A stretch of DNA of 44,217 nucleotides from CBDUVZ01 sp965370805 (lineage in GTDB: Bacteria > Hydrothermota > Tepidihabitantia > Tepidihabitantales > Tepidihabitantaceae): assembly GCA_965370805.1 (NCBI GenBank), contig CBDUVZ010000011.1, positions 1-44,217 on the forward strand, given 5' to 3'. Positions 22,309 to 30,441 of this stretch are shown one piece after another (within the stretch, counting starts at the first letter, position 1; every line of letters begins with the position of its first letter). Made by a program: the position numbers and the translations under genes. The notes beneath the pieces are model-generated. The model did no database searches and had not been told where the DNA came from. It was given only the letters and a program-made list of their open reading frames with translations.

Positions 22309-22340
22309 GGAGGCGGAAACCGCCAAGGCCACCAAGCAAA

Positions 22341-22376
22341 CCCTCACCCCCGCCCTCTCCCGCAAGGGGAGAGGGA
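22341..22376. repeat. Hairpin repeat of the CCCTCTCCC-GGGAGAGGG kind
   Basis: CCCTCACCCCCG, then CCCTCTCCC (22353-22361) and GGGAGAGGG (22367-22375): a perfect 9-bp stem with a 5-base loop. This is a repeat seen in many unrelated bacterial genomes (its translation gives PHPRPLPQGE-like peptides). It lies downstream of the C25 gene and could act as its terminator hairpin, although no T run follows. Confidence 0.65.
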
Positions 22377-22473
22377 GACAGAAATGCAAGGGGAAAGGAA
22401 ACGACGAAATCCTGGGGCAGCCCGGCGGAAATGGGGCAGTCCCCTTCGCTGCTTTGAGAGCGAACCGACCGGT

Positions 22474-25400
22474 CTAGTGCACCACGACCGCTTTGCGGGT
22501 CAGGTTCCCGACCCCGGTTTCCGCCCGGTACAGGTAAACCCCGGCGCCGACCCGACGTCCGGCGTCGTCCTTCCGGTCCCAGACGAAGGAGTGAACCCCA
22601 CGGTCCAGTCCGGCGTCAACCAGCCGGCGCACGACGCGACCGGTTATGTCGTGCACTGTGAGCTTGACCATCCCGGCCTGGGGTAGAGTGAGCCTGATAA
22701 GACCGTTCTCCCGCACCGGGTTGGGCGCGGCGTGAATCGCCAGACGCAACATCCGTGATTGCCGGGGTCCAGTGACACCGGTTATCATCGAGTCGGTGGT
22801 GAACCGAATTGCCCGGCCCGCACTGATCGGGACCGAAGCCCGGTGGTAGGAGCCGTCGAACAGGCACTGAATCGCGATTGTCCGGGTCGGGTCCTGCAGG
22901 CCAATTGTGCTCGAACTGTACCGGTTCGCGGTCAGGTACTGAACCACGATGTCGTTGTCACCGGTCGGGCCGGCCTGCGTCGTGTCGTAGATGAAAACCT
23001 GGAACTTGTCCCGGGCGGCCCGCGGCTCGTAGTAGCAGACGCTGTCGTACTCGATGACGAACCGGTGATTCGCCTCGTCGTGAAAGCAGTAGACGTGTCC
23101 GGAACTCTGGTAGCCCGGGTACAGGTCGTCCCAGTTCGGGCAGATGACTCCGGGCGGCGCCTGGGTCCCGGGCAGTTCGTCGTTCGAGTAGTCCGGCGTG
23201 GTGTAGTTGCCGGGCGCAATCCAGCCGTCCGCGCTGACCGACACCTGGTCGTACCGCTGGCCGTAGTAGTAGAACGGCCCGAAGCCGGACGGCAGGTCAA
23301 CAACGATGACGTCGTCGTTGTGCGGGTAGGAGACAATCGTCCCCAGGCCGTTGATTTCGTACCAGTCGAACTCCGGGCAGGCCACGTAGAACGTATCGAC
23401 GTCCTCGTACGCGTAGTAGCGCGGGGGCTGTCGCGGTCCGTCCGGCACCGGGTCGCCGCTGGTCAGGGCCCCGATATCGAGCCGCACGATCCGCGTGACC
23501 GCGTAGTCGGTGCCGGTCACGTGCAGGGTGCACGGAATCACGGTCTCGCGCGGAATCCCGGCGTCGGCCGCTACCCGATACCGGTCCGTGGTGTTGTATG
23601 CGGTGGACCCGGCCGGCACGTTGCCGTACCCTCCGAGCGAATCAAGGACTACCAGCCGGGAATCGCCCGACCGGAACAGCGCGGTCACGCCCGCGGCATT
23701 GCCGAGCCCGACGTTCCTGAGCCCGAGCGCGATACCCGCTTCGTCGCCGGGGTCGAGCTTGCCGTTGTTGTTGCCGCCCGGCCGCGGGTCCCAGCAGACC
23801 ACGCCGTCGTACACCAGTTGCGGCGCGCCGACCACCAGCCGGGGATAGGAAATGCAGACCGAATCAGACGTATCGACGCACGCCAGCACCACCGGCAGCG
23901 TGTACCCGTTGGTGCACGCCGCGGCAACCCGGAACCGGTACCCGCCCGAGCCGGTGAACGCCGAGTCGCCCGCCGCAACCGTGCCGAAGTGGCGCGTCGA
24001 GTCGGCGACCGTGACCAGCGTATCGGTTGAAGTCCGGCGCAGAATACCCCGCACCCCGAGCGCGTCGCCGTCGGTCCGGTTCATGACCCAGAGCGGCAGG
24101 TTGATCTCCTCGCCGGGATTGATAATCCCGTCGCCGTTGCCGCCCGGTGGGGCGTCATCGACCGTGTGCTTCAGGTACGTCACCCCGGCCGGCATCTCGC
24201 TGTCATACCAGGACTGGACCGAATCCGCGTGGGCCAGCATCCCGGACTGGGACTCGGCGCCGACGAACGCGAACGCCACCTGGGTCCGGGCACCGGGCGC
24301 GAGGTTGAACGGCCCGGCCGAGACCATGCACGACCAGTTCGCGGTCCGGTTCGAGTTGGACGCCGAGATCGCGCCGCGCAGGAAACTGTCCTTGACCGCT
24401 TCGGTCATCATCCCGCCCGGCTGCACGTAGACCGCGTGGTCGATTGCGGACAGGTTGGCCGCGGTCGTCGGCTTCAGCAGCTTGACGCCCATGCACGGGT
24501 CGAATCCCGTGCCGTCGTCCATGTACGTCAGCCTCCGGCCGGCGTCCGAAAAGACCCGGTTATCGGTCTCGTTGTTCACGTCGAAATCCGAGAAGATGCC
24601 AACGTGCAGATCGTTGAGCGGACTCGCGCCCTGGTTCTCCAGCGTGTAGTTGATGATGACGAAATCCCGGTATCCCGGGTCACCGACCGCGCCCGACCAC
24701 TGGGTCACGACCAGGCCTTTCGGCGACGGATGATTCCCGTCATCGATTCTCGCTTCGTACTCCTCGTCCGCGGCAAACGGCGGCACGACCGGATGGAGCG
24801 TATCGACCGGGTGCCAGTCGGTATCGAAAGTCGAAGTCGGCTGCCCGTACCAGCGGTCGACCACGTACCCCGGCCCGTTGCCGCAGACCAGGCTGGCGAA
24901 ATAGAGCGAGCCGTAGGTTGCGTCGCGCGGGTACTTCATCCCCGAGCCTTCGCAGTACGGCCCGAGGGTCCCGATTGACCCGAGCGCGGTCACCGAGAGA
25001 ATCACCTCGCCGGTGTCATGGTCGAACCAGAGCCCTTTCGGCGGCCCCGGCTCGCCGACAACCGTGGTGAAGAACGGCTCCCAGTAGCCCTCGGTCGCGG
25101 TGCACGCGGCAAGCAGTTCGACCACCGTGCCGCCCGCCATCGCGCCGTTCGCGGTCACCCGGAACGCGTCGCCCTCGACCGCGTTCCCGACCCCGATTGT
25201 CCCGAAGCTCGACAGCGAATCGACGAACGTCAACCCCGCGCTCAGGGTCCGCAGCTTCGCGCTCACGCCGGTCGCGGCGGTTGCGCCCGGGTTTGCCAGC
25301 GTCAGGTAGAAATCCGCAGTCTCGCCCGGGTCCAGCCGGCCGTTGCCGTCGGAATCGTCAATCCGCAGCCCGTCGAAGACCAGCGCCGGGTCGCTGCTCG

Positions 25401-27375
25401 AACCGGAAACCGACACCGTCCCGCGGTACGGGTAGAAATCGTGGGCATTGACCGTGAATTCAAGATTCCCGGTCGACGTCGGGCTCACCGCCAGGTCAAC
25501 CCATCCCGCGGAATTGGTCCAGCCGCGCGCCCAGGTTTCATTCCCTTTCAACGCGCAGACCCGCGCGCCGGCGACCGGGCCGAACCCGTCCGCCACGTCG
25601 AACCGCACGACCTGGGTCCCGACCATCACCGCGCCGGGCGGACTCACCGCCAGTTCCTGCGGCCGCTCGGACCAGACCTGCAGGCTCGGGTCCCCGAACA
25701 GGTTCAACTCGTAGACGCACCAGCGCCAGACCTCCTGGCCCGCGGTCAGGCTCTGAAAGTGATCCTTGCTCATCGCGCACAGCGTGCCGAACTGGAACGC
25801 ATCGCCGTTCACGAAATGCCGGTAGAACTGCAGGTCGAGCATCTCCGACGGCCCGAACCCGGGCGGATACCCGAACCCGTACCGCGAATTGAACATGTTC
25901 GCCACGCACCCGCCGTTGCGGCAGTTGACCAGGCTCTCGGCGATGCAGTCATCCCCGTCGAACCAGCCCGAATTGCAGGCGATGGAGTTCAGGAAGTTGA
26001 GCTTGCGATGCCCGTTGCTCAGACCCGAGATCTGCGAGATGCTCATCACGCTGAAGCTGGACTGGGACCCGTGCGCCGCCACGTGCCCGAGTTGGCAGCC
26101 CGCGCTCATCGAATCGCGGAACGCGCTCGACGGCGGGTCTTCGAGGTGCACGAACCGCCACCCGGACGGAAAGAGGTCGGCAATCATGCGGTTGATAACC
26201 CGGCCGTGGAACGGCGGGAACAGCATCGTCGAGCCGAACAGCAGCGACTTCAGGTACGCGGTGTCCGGATGGGCCGCGTAAGTGGTGCACTTGGCGAAGA
26301 AATTCGCGACCGCGGCCGGCCCGTCCACCGGGGCCCGACCCACGAAGACGTCGTGGAACAGGTCCATCGAATCGCCCATCTCACCGAACAGGTTGTTCTG
26401 GTTCGAATCCCACGAACCCTGCAGGTCCGCGTAGTAGAAATCGGTTGCGATATCGCCGACGTTCCCCTCGCAGACCTGGCGTCCGAGCCTGACCGGCACC
26501 ACCGGCTCGTCCCCGCCCACCAGCAGCCACTTCAACCCGTGGTGCTGCCAGTAGTCGATGACGCAGTTCCGGATCTTCTCCTGGTTGTCCCGGCCGGGAT
26601 AAGTGGAGTAGATCGAATCCGTCCGCACGACCACGGTCCTGATTCCGTTCCGGGTCTTCCACTCCGCAAACGGCGCGAAATCACCGGCCAGCGAACTGCT
26701 CGTGACAACCATCATGTCGGTCGTCCAGTCGTCGGCAGCCCGCGTGCGCGGCGCGAACCGGCTCACCTGGTCCGGGTTCGCCACCAACCGCTCAGCGACA
26801 CCGGCCATCAGCCTGACCTGGGACTCATCCAGGCTCAACAGTTCATGCCGGTCCCGCTCGTACCGCACTTCCACCCGGACCCGCGTCGCCAGCTCCAGCC
26901 TCCGCTCGGCCGGGACATAGCGCAAAGGACAGACCCGGACCCCCGCAATCCGGAACCCGCCCAGGCAGCCCGAACGGGTGAAACTCACAACTTCGGCCGG
27001 ATAGGTCCTATCGGACGAATAGGTCCTATCATCCGGCCCGACGAATCCCGGCGCGGGCAGCGAGAACGCCCGGGGACGCTGGCACGGGTGGATGTCGTAC
27101 TCGCCCGGCAGGACCGTAGTTGAAATGTCCGTGACCGCGATTCCGACAACCTCGGCATCGGGCGGAATCACCAGGTTCCGCACTGCCAGCGGCAGGCACG
27201 GCTCGCCCGGCACCGAAGTCGTGTACTCGCCGGGCAACGCCACAACGTCAAACCCGTTCACCTTGTCAAACACGAAATCACCGGGCGCGAACTCGACGGT
27301 CAGACTGACCGTACCGGTCGCAGCCAGCAGGACACCCGGCAGAACAAGAAGCAGAATGCGAACAGAACGCATCAT
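22474..27375 (-). CDS. Secreted C25 (gingipain-type) cysteine protease with C-terminal sorting domain
   Basis: A 1633-residue exported protease. Signal peptide about 1-20. Residues about 25-215 form a propeptide-like region; about 216-600 is the C25 domain. The catalytic pair is visible: His435 in GHVAAHGSQSSFS and Cys467 in LNSIACNSGWFD, 32 residues apart, close to the spacing in gingipain R (33). Then come CARDB/Ig-like repeats with the motif DSDGNGRLDPGETADFYLTLANPGATAATGV (three clear copies, at about 710, 1130 and 1240). Next is a domain around YYYGQRYDQVSVSADGWIAPGNY, and a FlgD-like C-terminal sorting domain (about 1550-1633: APNPVRENGLIRLTLPQAG...VHDITGRVVRRL...GVYLYRAETG). The latter suggests type IX secretion. 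Two adjacent ATGs (27375, 27372) follow GGGAGG; I took the first. Monocistronic, promoter at 27486-27513. Confidence 0.9.
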   Translation of the reverse strand: MMRSVRILLLVLPGVLLAATGTVSLTVEFAPGDFVFDKVNGFDVVALPGEYTTSVPGEPCLPLAVRNLVIPPDAEVVGIAVTDISTTVLPGEYDIHPCQRPRAFSLPAPGFVGPDDRTYSSDRTYPAEVVSFTRSGCLGGFRIAGVRVCPLRYVPAERRLELATRVRVEVRYERDRHELLSLDESQVRLMAGVAERLVANPDQVSRFAPRTRAADDWTTDMMVVTSSSLAGDFAPFAEWKTRNGIRTVVVRTDSIYSTYPGRDNQEKIRNCVIDYWQHHGLKWLLVGGDEPVVPVRLGRQVCEGNVGDIATDFYYADLQGSWDSNQNNLFGEMGDSMDLFHDVFVGRAPVDGPAAVANFFAKCTTYAAHPDTAYLKSLLFGSTMLFPPFHGRVINRMIADLFPSGWRFVHLEDPPSSAFRDSMSAGCQLGHVAAHGSQSSFSVMSISQISGLSNGHRKLNFLNSIACNSGWFDGDDCIAESLVNCRNGGCVANMFNSRYGFGYPPGFGPSEMLDLQFYRHFVNGDAFQFGTLCAMSKDHFQSLTAGQEVWRWCVYELNLFGDPSLQVWSERPQELAVSPPGAVMVGTQVVRFDVADGFGPVAGARVCALKGNETWARGWTNSAGWVDLAVSPTSTGNLEFTVNAHDFYPYRGTVSVSGSSSDPALVFDGLRIDDSDGNGRLDPGETADFYLTLANPGATAATGVSAKLRTLSAGLTFVDSLSSFGTIGVGNAVEGDAFRVTANGAMAGGTVVELLAACTATEGYWEPFFTTVVGEPGPPKGLWFDHDTGEVILSVTALGSIGTLGPYCEGSGMKYPRDATYGSLYFASLVCGNGPGYVVDRWYGQPTSTFDTDWHPVDTLHPVVPPFAADEEYEARIDDGNHPSPKGLVVTQWSGAVGDPGYRDFVIINYTLENQGASPLNDLHVGIFSDFDVNNETDNRVFSDAGRRLTYMDDGTGFDPCMGVKLLKPTTAANLSAIDHAVYVQPGGMMTEAVKDSFLRGAISASNSNRTANWSCMVSAGPFNLAPGARTQVAFAFVGAESQSGMLAHADSVQSWYDSEMPAGVTYLKHTVDDAPPGGNGDGIINPGEEINLPLWVMNRTDGDALGVRGILRRTSTDTLVTVADSTRHFGTVAAGDSAFTGSGGYRFRVAAACTNGYTLPVVLACVDTSDSVCISYPRLVVGAPQLVYDGVVCWDPRPGGNNNGKLDPGDEAGIALGLRNVGLGNAAGVTALFRSGDSRLVVLDSLGGYGNVPAGSTAYNTTDRYRVAADAGIPRETVIPCTLHVTGTDYAVTRIVRLDIGALTSGDPVPDGPRQPPRYYAYEDVDTFYVACPEFDWYEINGLGTIVSYPHNDDVIVVDLPSGFGPFYYYGQRYDQVSVSADGWIAPGNYTTPDYSNDELPGTQAPPGVICPNWDDLYPGYQSSGHVYCFHDEANHRFVIEYDSVCYYEPRAARDKFQVFIYDTTQAGPTGDNDIVVQYLTANRYSSSTIGLQDPTRTIAIQCLFDGSYHRASVPISAGRAIRFTTDSMITGVTGPRQSRMLRLAIHAAPNPVRENGLIRLTLPQAGMVKLTVHDITGRVVRRLVDAGLDRGVHSFVWDRKDDAGRRVGAGVYLYRAETGVGNLTRKAVVVH

Positions 27376-27485
27376 CAAATACCTCCCAGAAATCGCCTGG
27401 AAACAACCGCTGAATACCGGCGGCCACCTGTCCCTGCCTGTCTGCGTCCGCCGCACCGGCAGGTCGGCTCGCCGTTCAACGGGAA

Positions 27486-27513
27486 AGTCTAATCCGGCTC
27501 AGAACCCGGTCAA
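27486..27513 (-). promoter_or_regulatory. Promoter of the C25 peptidase gene
   Basis: Minus strand: TTGACC (27513-27508), 16-nt spacer, TAGACT (27491-27486); leader of about 105 bases. Confidence 0.55.
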
Positions 27514-27644
27514 CCAGAACCTCGGCCCGGCCCCACCCCGCACCGGGCTCCTTTCCTTCACAAGCTGCTCAAATCCCTGTCTGCTCGCTGCCGGGGTGGC
27601 GGTCCCGGGGTTGGTCACCCCTCAGGTCCCGTATTGCATCCCCC

Positions 27645-27860
27645 GTTGCCCTGCGGGTTGCCTCCCGCGTTGCATCTCCCGTTGCCCTGCCGGTTGCCTC
27701 CCGCGTTGCATCTCCCGTTGCCCTGCCGGTTGCCTCCTGTGTTGCGCCTCCCGTTGCCCTGCCGGTTGCGTCTCCGGTTGCGTCTCCTGTTGCGTCCCCT
27801 GTTGCCCTACGAGTTGCGCCCCCCGTTGTACCCCCCGTTGCACCCCCCGTTGCCCCCTTT
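27645..27860. repeat. 12-nt-period array, 18 units (GTTGCNNNNNNN)
   Basis: Eighteen GTTGC (one GTTGT) starts spaced exactly 12 nt apart from 27645 to 27849, with a 36-nt higher-order pattern in the first half (GTTGCCCTGCCG, GTTGCCTCCCGC, GTTGCATCTCCC). Minus-strand translation gives ATGD/ATRE four-residue repeats. Plus-strand GTTGCCTCCCGC matches the minus strand of the array at 21862 (GTCGCCAACCTC) at 8 of 12 positions, so the two arrays flank the C25 gene in inverted orientation. Confidence 0.85.
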
Positions 27861-27982
27861 TGCACGTTTTCCGACAAAAAAGGCCGGCCCGAAGGAACAC
27901 AACACGATACGAACGCCGCCTCCTCGGTCGAGGCGATGCCGCACCTGCCGGGTGACAATACCTCTCGGCTCCTGGTCTGCTA

Positions 27983-28009
27983 CTTGGTGCTCTTGGTGTC
28001 TTTGTGTTG
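27983..28009. repeat. 9-nt-period array, three units
   Basis: CTTGGTGCT, CTTGGTGTC, TTTGTGTTG in exact register; the same family as 4846-4916 and, inverted, 21644-21670. Confidence 0.55.
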
Positions 28010-28045
28010 AAATTCCTATGTCGGTTTCCGGACCCCTCCGGAGTC

Positions 28046-28073
28046 TTGACAGCAGCCCACGGCAGCCTATCAT
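28046..28073 (+). promoter_or_regulatory. Promoter of the 782-residue propeller gene
   Basis: TTGACA (28046-28051), 16-nt spacer ending CGGCAGCC, TATCAT (28068-28073). The glyS promoter at 41330 has the same -35, -10 and a spacer containing CGGCAGCC. Leader of about ten bases carrying GAGG. Confidence 0.6.
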
Positions 28074-28089
28074 CTCTCCGCGAGGAAAC

Positions 28090-30438
28090 ATGAAGGCCAA
28101 AATGCCTGTCCTGACCCTGGTCGCCGCCGTCTTGGCGGTATCCACCTGTCCGGCCCAGTGGCTGGAAGCGACAATCCCGATTCCGGACACGATGCACCAG
28201 GGCGGCGAGCCGCAATGCCTCACCCTCAACACCACGAACAACACCGTCTACGTCGGGTGCGCTGGAAACGACTGCATCCTTGCGTTCGACGGCGCTACCG
28301 GTGAGAAACTCGCCTGGATTCCGGCCGGTCCGAATATCATGGCGCTCTGCTACAACCCGCTTGAGAACAAGGTCTACGGTGCCGACGAAGTCGGCGACAA
28401 CGTCATCATCATCGACGGAGCAACCAACCGATCGATAGCATCAGTCCCCGCGGGCAGCAGCCCCCAGACCTTGTGCTTCGACAGCGCCGGCAACAGGGTC
28501 TACTGCGCGGGCTACGGCAGCAATGATATCACCGTCATCGACGGAGCCGGTGACAGCATCCTGGCCACAATCCCGGTAGGAGCAGGACCGCTGGCCTTGT
28601 GTCACGTCCCGATAGTCAGCAAGGTCTACTGCGCGGACTACATGAGTGGTTCGGTCACCGTGATTGACTGCACTGCCGACACGGTCGTCGCCACTATCCC
28701 GGGCATGGCTTCTCCCCGCGACCTCTGCCACAACCCGGTAGACAACAAGGTCTACTGCGCCAACGAAGGCACCGACTGCGTGACCGCAATTGACTGTACT
28801 GCCGACACAGTTGTGGCGGTCGTCCCCGCGGAGGAGGAAACACAGACGCTCTGCTACAACCCGCACGACAACAAAGTCTACTGCGCCGGCTACCGCGACC
28901 GTAGCGTAACGATAATCGACGCCGGCCAGGATACGGTCATCAGTTCGGTCAGAGTCGGCAGGTATCCCCAGGACATCGTGTACGAACCCACGCGGAACAT
29001 GGTCTACTGCGCTTGCCGGTACTACGATGACCTGGTCGTGATTGACGGAGCGGCCGACACGGTCGTAGCTGAACTCGATTTCGGCTCCAGGGCCTGGGCG
29101 CTCTGCTGCAACCCTGCCGAAAACCGGGTCTACTGCGCGGTCAAGCGGAGCGGCAGAGTCGCGGTAATCGACTGCCCCACGATTTTGGTCATTCACACAA
29201 TCGTGCTGACAAGCAAACCCCATGCGCTCTGTTTCAACCCGACCGGCAGCAAGCTGTATTGTGCGACCGTCAACATCGACAGCCTCTGGGTTATCGACCC
29301 CCGGACCAACAGCCTCATCGCCGGGTTGCCGGGAACCCACGGATACGCTCTCTGCTACAACAGCCACGATAACAAGGTCTACTGTGCCGAGTATGGTGAT
29401 CAGGTCTTGATCTACGACGCTATCGAAGACACGCTCATCTGCCGCCTGCCGGTGCCGGGGTATCCTGACGTCCTCTGCTACAACCCGGTCAGCAACAAGA
29501 TCTACTGCGGCGGCGAAGACTGCTACGTGGTGACTATCATCCACGGGACCGTCAACGGCATAGTCGCGGTCCTCACCATGGATAGCGAGCCTTCCTGCTT
29601 CTGTCTGAACCCGGACGACAACAAAGTCTACTGTGGGTCCTACAACGGTGGCCTTGTCGTAATCGACGGGTACACCAATGAAATCCTGGGGGGAATCGAC
29701 GGGGTATACGGCGTCAACGACATGGTGTACAATCCGCTGAACCACTACGTCTACAGCACGCGAGACGAACACCCGTATCTCGCCGTCGTGGACTGTGCAG
29801 CCGACAGCGTCATCGCCTGGATCGACGAAGCACCGCGAGACACCGACCTGCTCTGCCACAACCCGGCGAGCAATAAGCTCTACTGCGCGTCCAGGCGGGA
29901 GCCCGACTCCCTGCTGGTAATCGACTGCGCCCGGGACAGCATCGTCGCCTGCCTGAAAATGGGCGATGTGACGGATGCGATAGTCTGTGACTCGATCACC
30001 AATCGGATATTCTGCGCCCATTACGGCGATAATGAAGTAACGATAATCGACGGGGCCGCGGACACTATCATCGCCACGGTCAACGTCGGCAGCAGCCCGA
30101 CCGCGCTGGCCTGGCATCCGATCCCCGACCGGGTCTACGTGGCGAATTACTTCGGCTCCAGCGTCTCCGTGCTCCGCACCGCAATCGGCATCGAAGAACC
30201 GGGGCAGAACGGGCTGGCCGCCCGCAGCACCCTGCCCGCGACCATCATCCGCAGCGTGCTGCACATGCCTCATGCGTCGGGCGCAAGGCGTGAAGCGTCC
30301 GTCCTGCTCGACATCGCGGGCCGCAGGGTGATGGCCCTCGTTCCGGGCGACAACGACGTCCGGCACCTCTCCCCCGGCGTCTACTTCGTAGTCAAGCCTC
30401 CGGGCAATACAACCCGGAAACTGATCATCGGACGGTAA
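28090..30438 (+). CDS. Exported 16-repeat YVTN-type propeller protein with sorting domain
   Basis: A 782-residue exported protein (signal peptide MKAKMPVLTLVAAVLAVSTCPAQ). Sixteen repeats of about 42 residues fill residues 40-700, each reading roughly NKVYCAxxxxxxVTVIDxxxDTVVAxIPVGxxPxALCYNP. Most repeats carry two cysteines, one in VYCA and one in LCYNP. Sixteen blades suggest two propellers. The C-terminus (about 715-782: VLLDIAGRRVMALVPGDNDVRHLSPGVYFVV) is a type IX-like sorting domain. The start at 28090 is chosen for the signal peptide and CGAGGAAAC upstream; the frame's extension to 27634 is produced by a repeat array. Three bases before the next gene, hence one operon. Ligand unknown. 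Confidence 0.85.
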   Translation: MKAKMPVLTLVAAVLAVSTCPAQWLEATIPIPDTMHQGGEPQCLTLNTTNNTVYVGCAGNDCILAFDGATGEKLAWIPAGPNIMALCYNPLENKVYGADEVGDNVIIIDGATNRSIASVPAGSSPQTLCFDSAGNRVYCAGYGSNDITVIDGAGDSILATIPVGAGPLALCHVPIVSKVYCADYMSGSVTVIDCTADTVVATIPGMASPRDLCHNPVDNKVYCANEGTDCVTAIDCTADTVVAVVPAEEETQTLCYNPHDNKVYCAGYRDRSVTIIDAGQDTVISSVRVGRYPQDIVYEPTRNMVYCACRYYDDLVVIDGAADTVVAELDFGSRAWALCCNPAENRVYCAVKRSGRVAVIDCPTILVIHTIVLTSKPHALCFNPTGSKLYCATVNIDSLWVIDPRTNSLIAGLPGTHGYALCYNSHDNKVYCAEYGDQVLIYDAIEDTLICRLPVPGYPDVLCYNPVSNKIYCGGEDCYVVTIIHGTVNGIVAVLTMDSEPSCFCLNPDDNKVYCGSYNGGLVVIDGYTNEILGGIDGVYGVNDMVYNPLNHYVYSTRDEHPYLAVVDCAADSVIAWIDEAPRDTDLLCHNPASNKLYCASRREPDSLLVIDCARDSIVACLKMGDVTDAIVCDSITNRIFCAHYGDNEVTIIDGAADTIIATVNVGSSPTALAWHPIPDRVYVANYFGSSVSVLRTAIGIEEPGQNGLAARSTLPATIIRSVLHMPHASGARREASVLLDIAGRRVMALVPGDNDVRHLSPGVYFVVKPPGNTTRKLIIGR

Positions 30439-30441
30439 CAG

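Larger units (their letters stand above)
21478..22473. other. 996-bp repeat-dense intergenic region
   Basis: No gene is supported. In order: promoter (21578-21605), nonamers (21644-21670), seven heptamers (21674-21722), an inverse copy of the 4935-5055 element (about 21735-21800), the 12-nt array (21862-22089), heptamers (22274-22308), a perfect 9-bp hairpin (22353-22375) and GGGGCAG / GGAAATGGGGCAGTCCCC (about 22413-22444), which resembles REP/RAYT-type fragments. Long open frames here are produced by the 12-nt period. Confidence 0.65.
27376..28089. other. 714-bp repeat-containing intergenic region between divergent genes
   Basis: No gene is supported. It contains the minus-strand promoter of the C25 gene (27486-27513), a 12-nt array (27645-27860), nonamers (27983-28009), CCTATGTCGGTTTCCGG (28015-28031, also at 5987) and the plus-strand promoter at 28046-28073. 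The open frame that runs from 27634 into the next gene exists only because of the 12-nt periodicity. Confidence 0.65.

Noticed and set aside
21529..22389. A 286-codon minus-strand frame with VANL-type four-residue repeats
   Set aside because: Created by the 12-nt periodicity of the array and flanked by known non-coding repeats (hairpin element, heptamers); no start site. Kept as a repeat and discussed as a finding.
25018..27123. A 701-codon plus-strand frame across the C25 protease
   Set aside because: Antisense shadow of a G+C-rich gene; very rich in Arg, Pro and Ala with no recognised domain, while the minus strand has the catalytic His and Cys.
21862..27860. CRISPR arrays
   Set aside because: The regular arrays have 12-nt or 7-nt units with no spacers and no cas genes are present.
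27569..27958. A 129-codon minus-strand frame with ATGD/ATRE repeats
   Set aside because: Same reason: it exists because an indel-free 12-mer array keeps all frames open. No ribosome-binding site or conserved ends.
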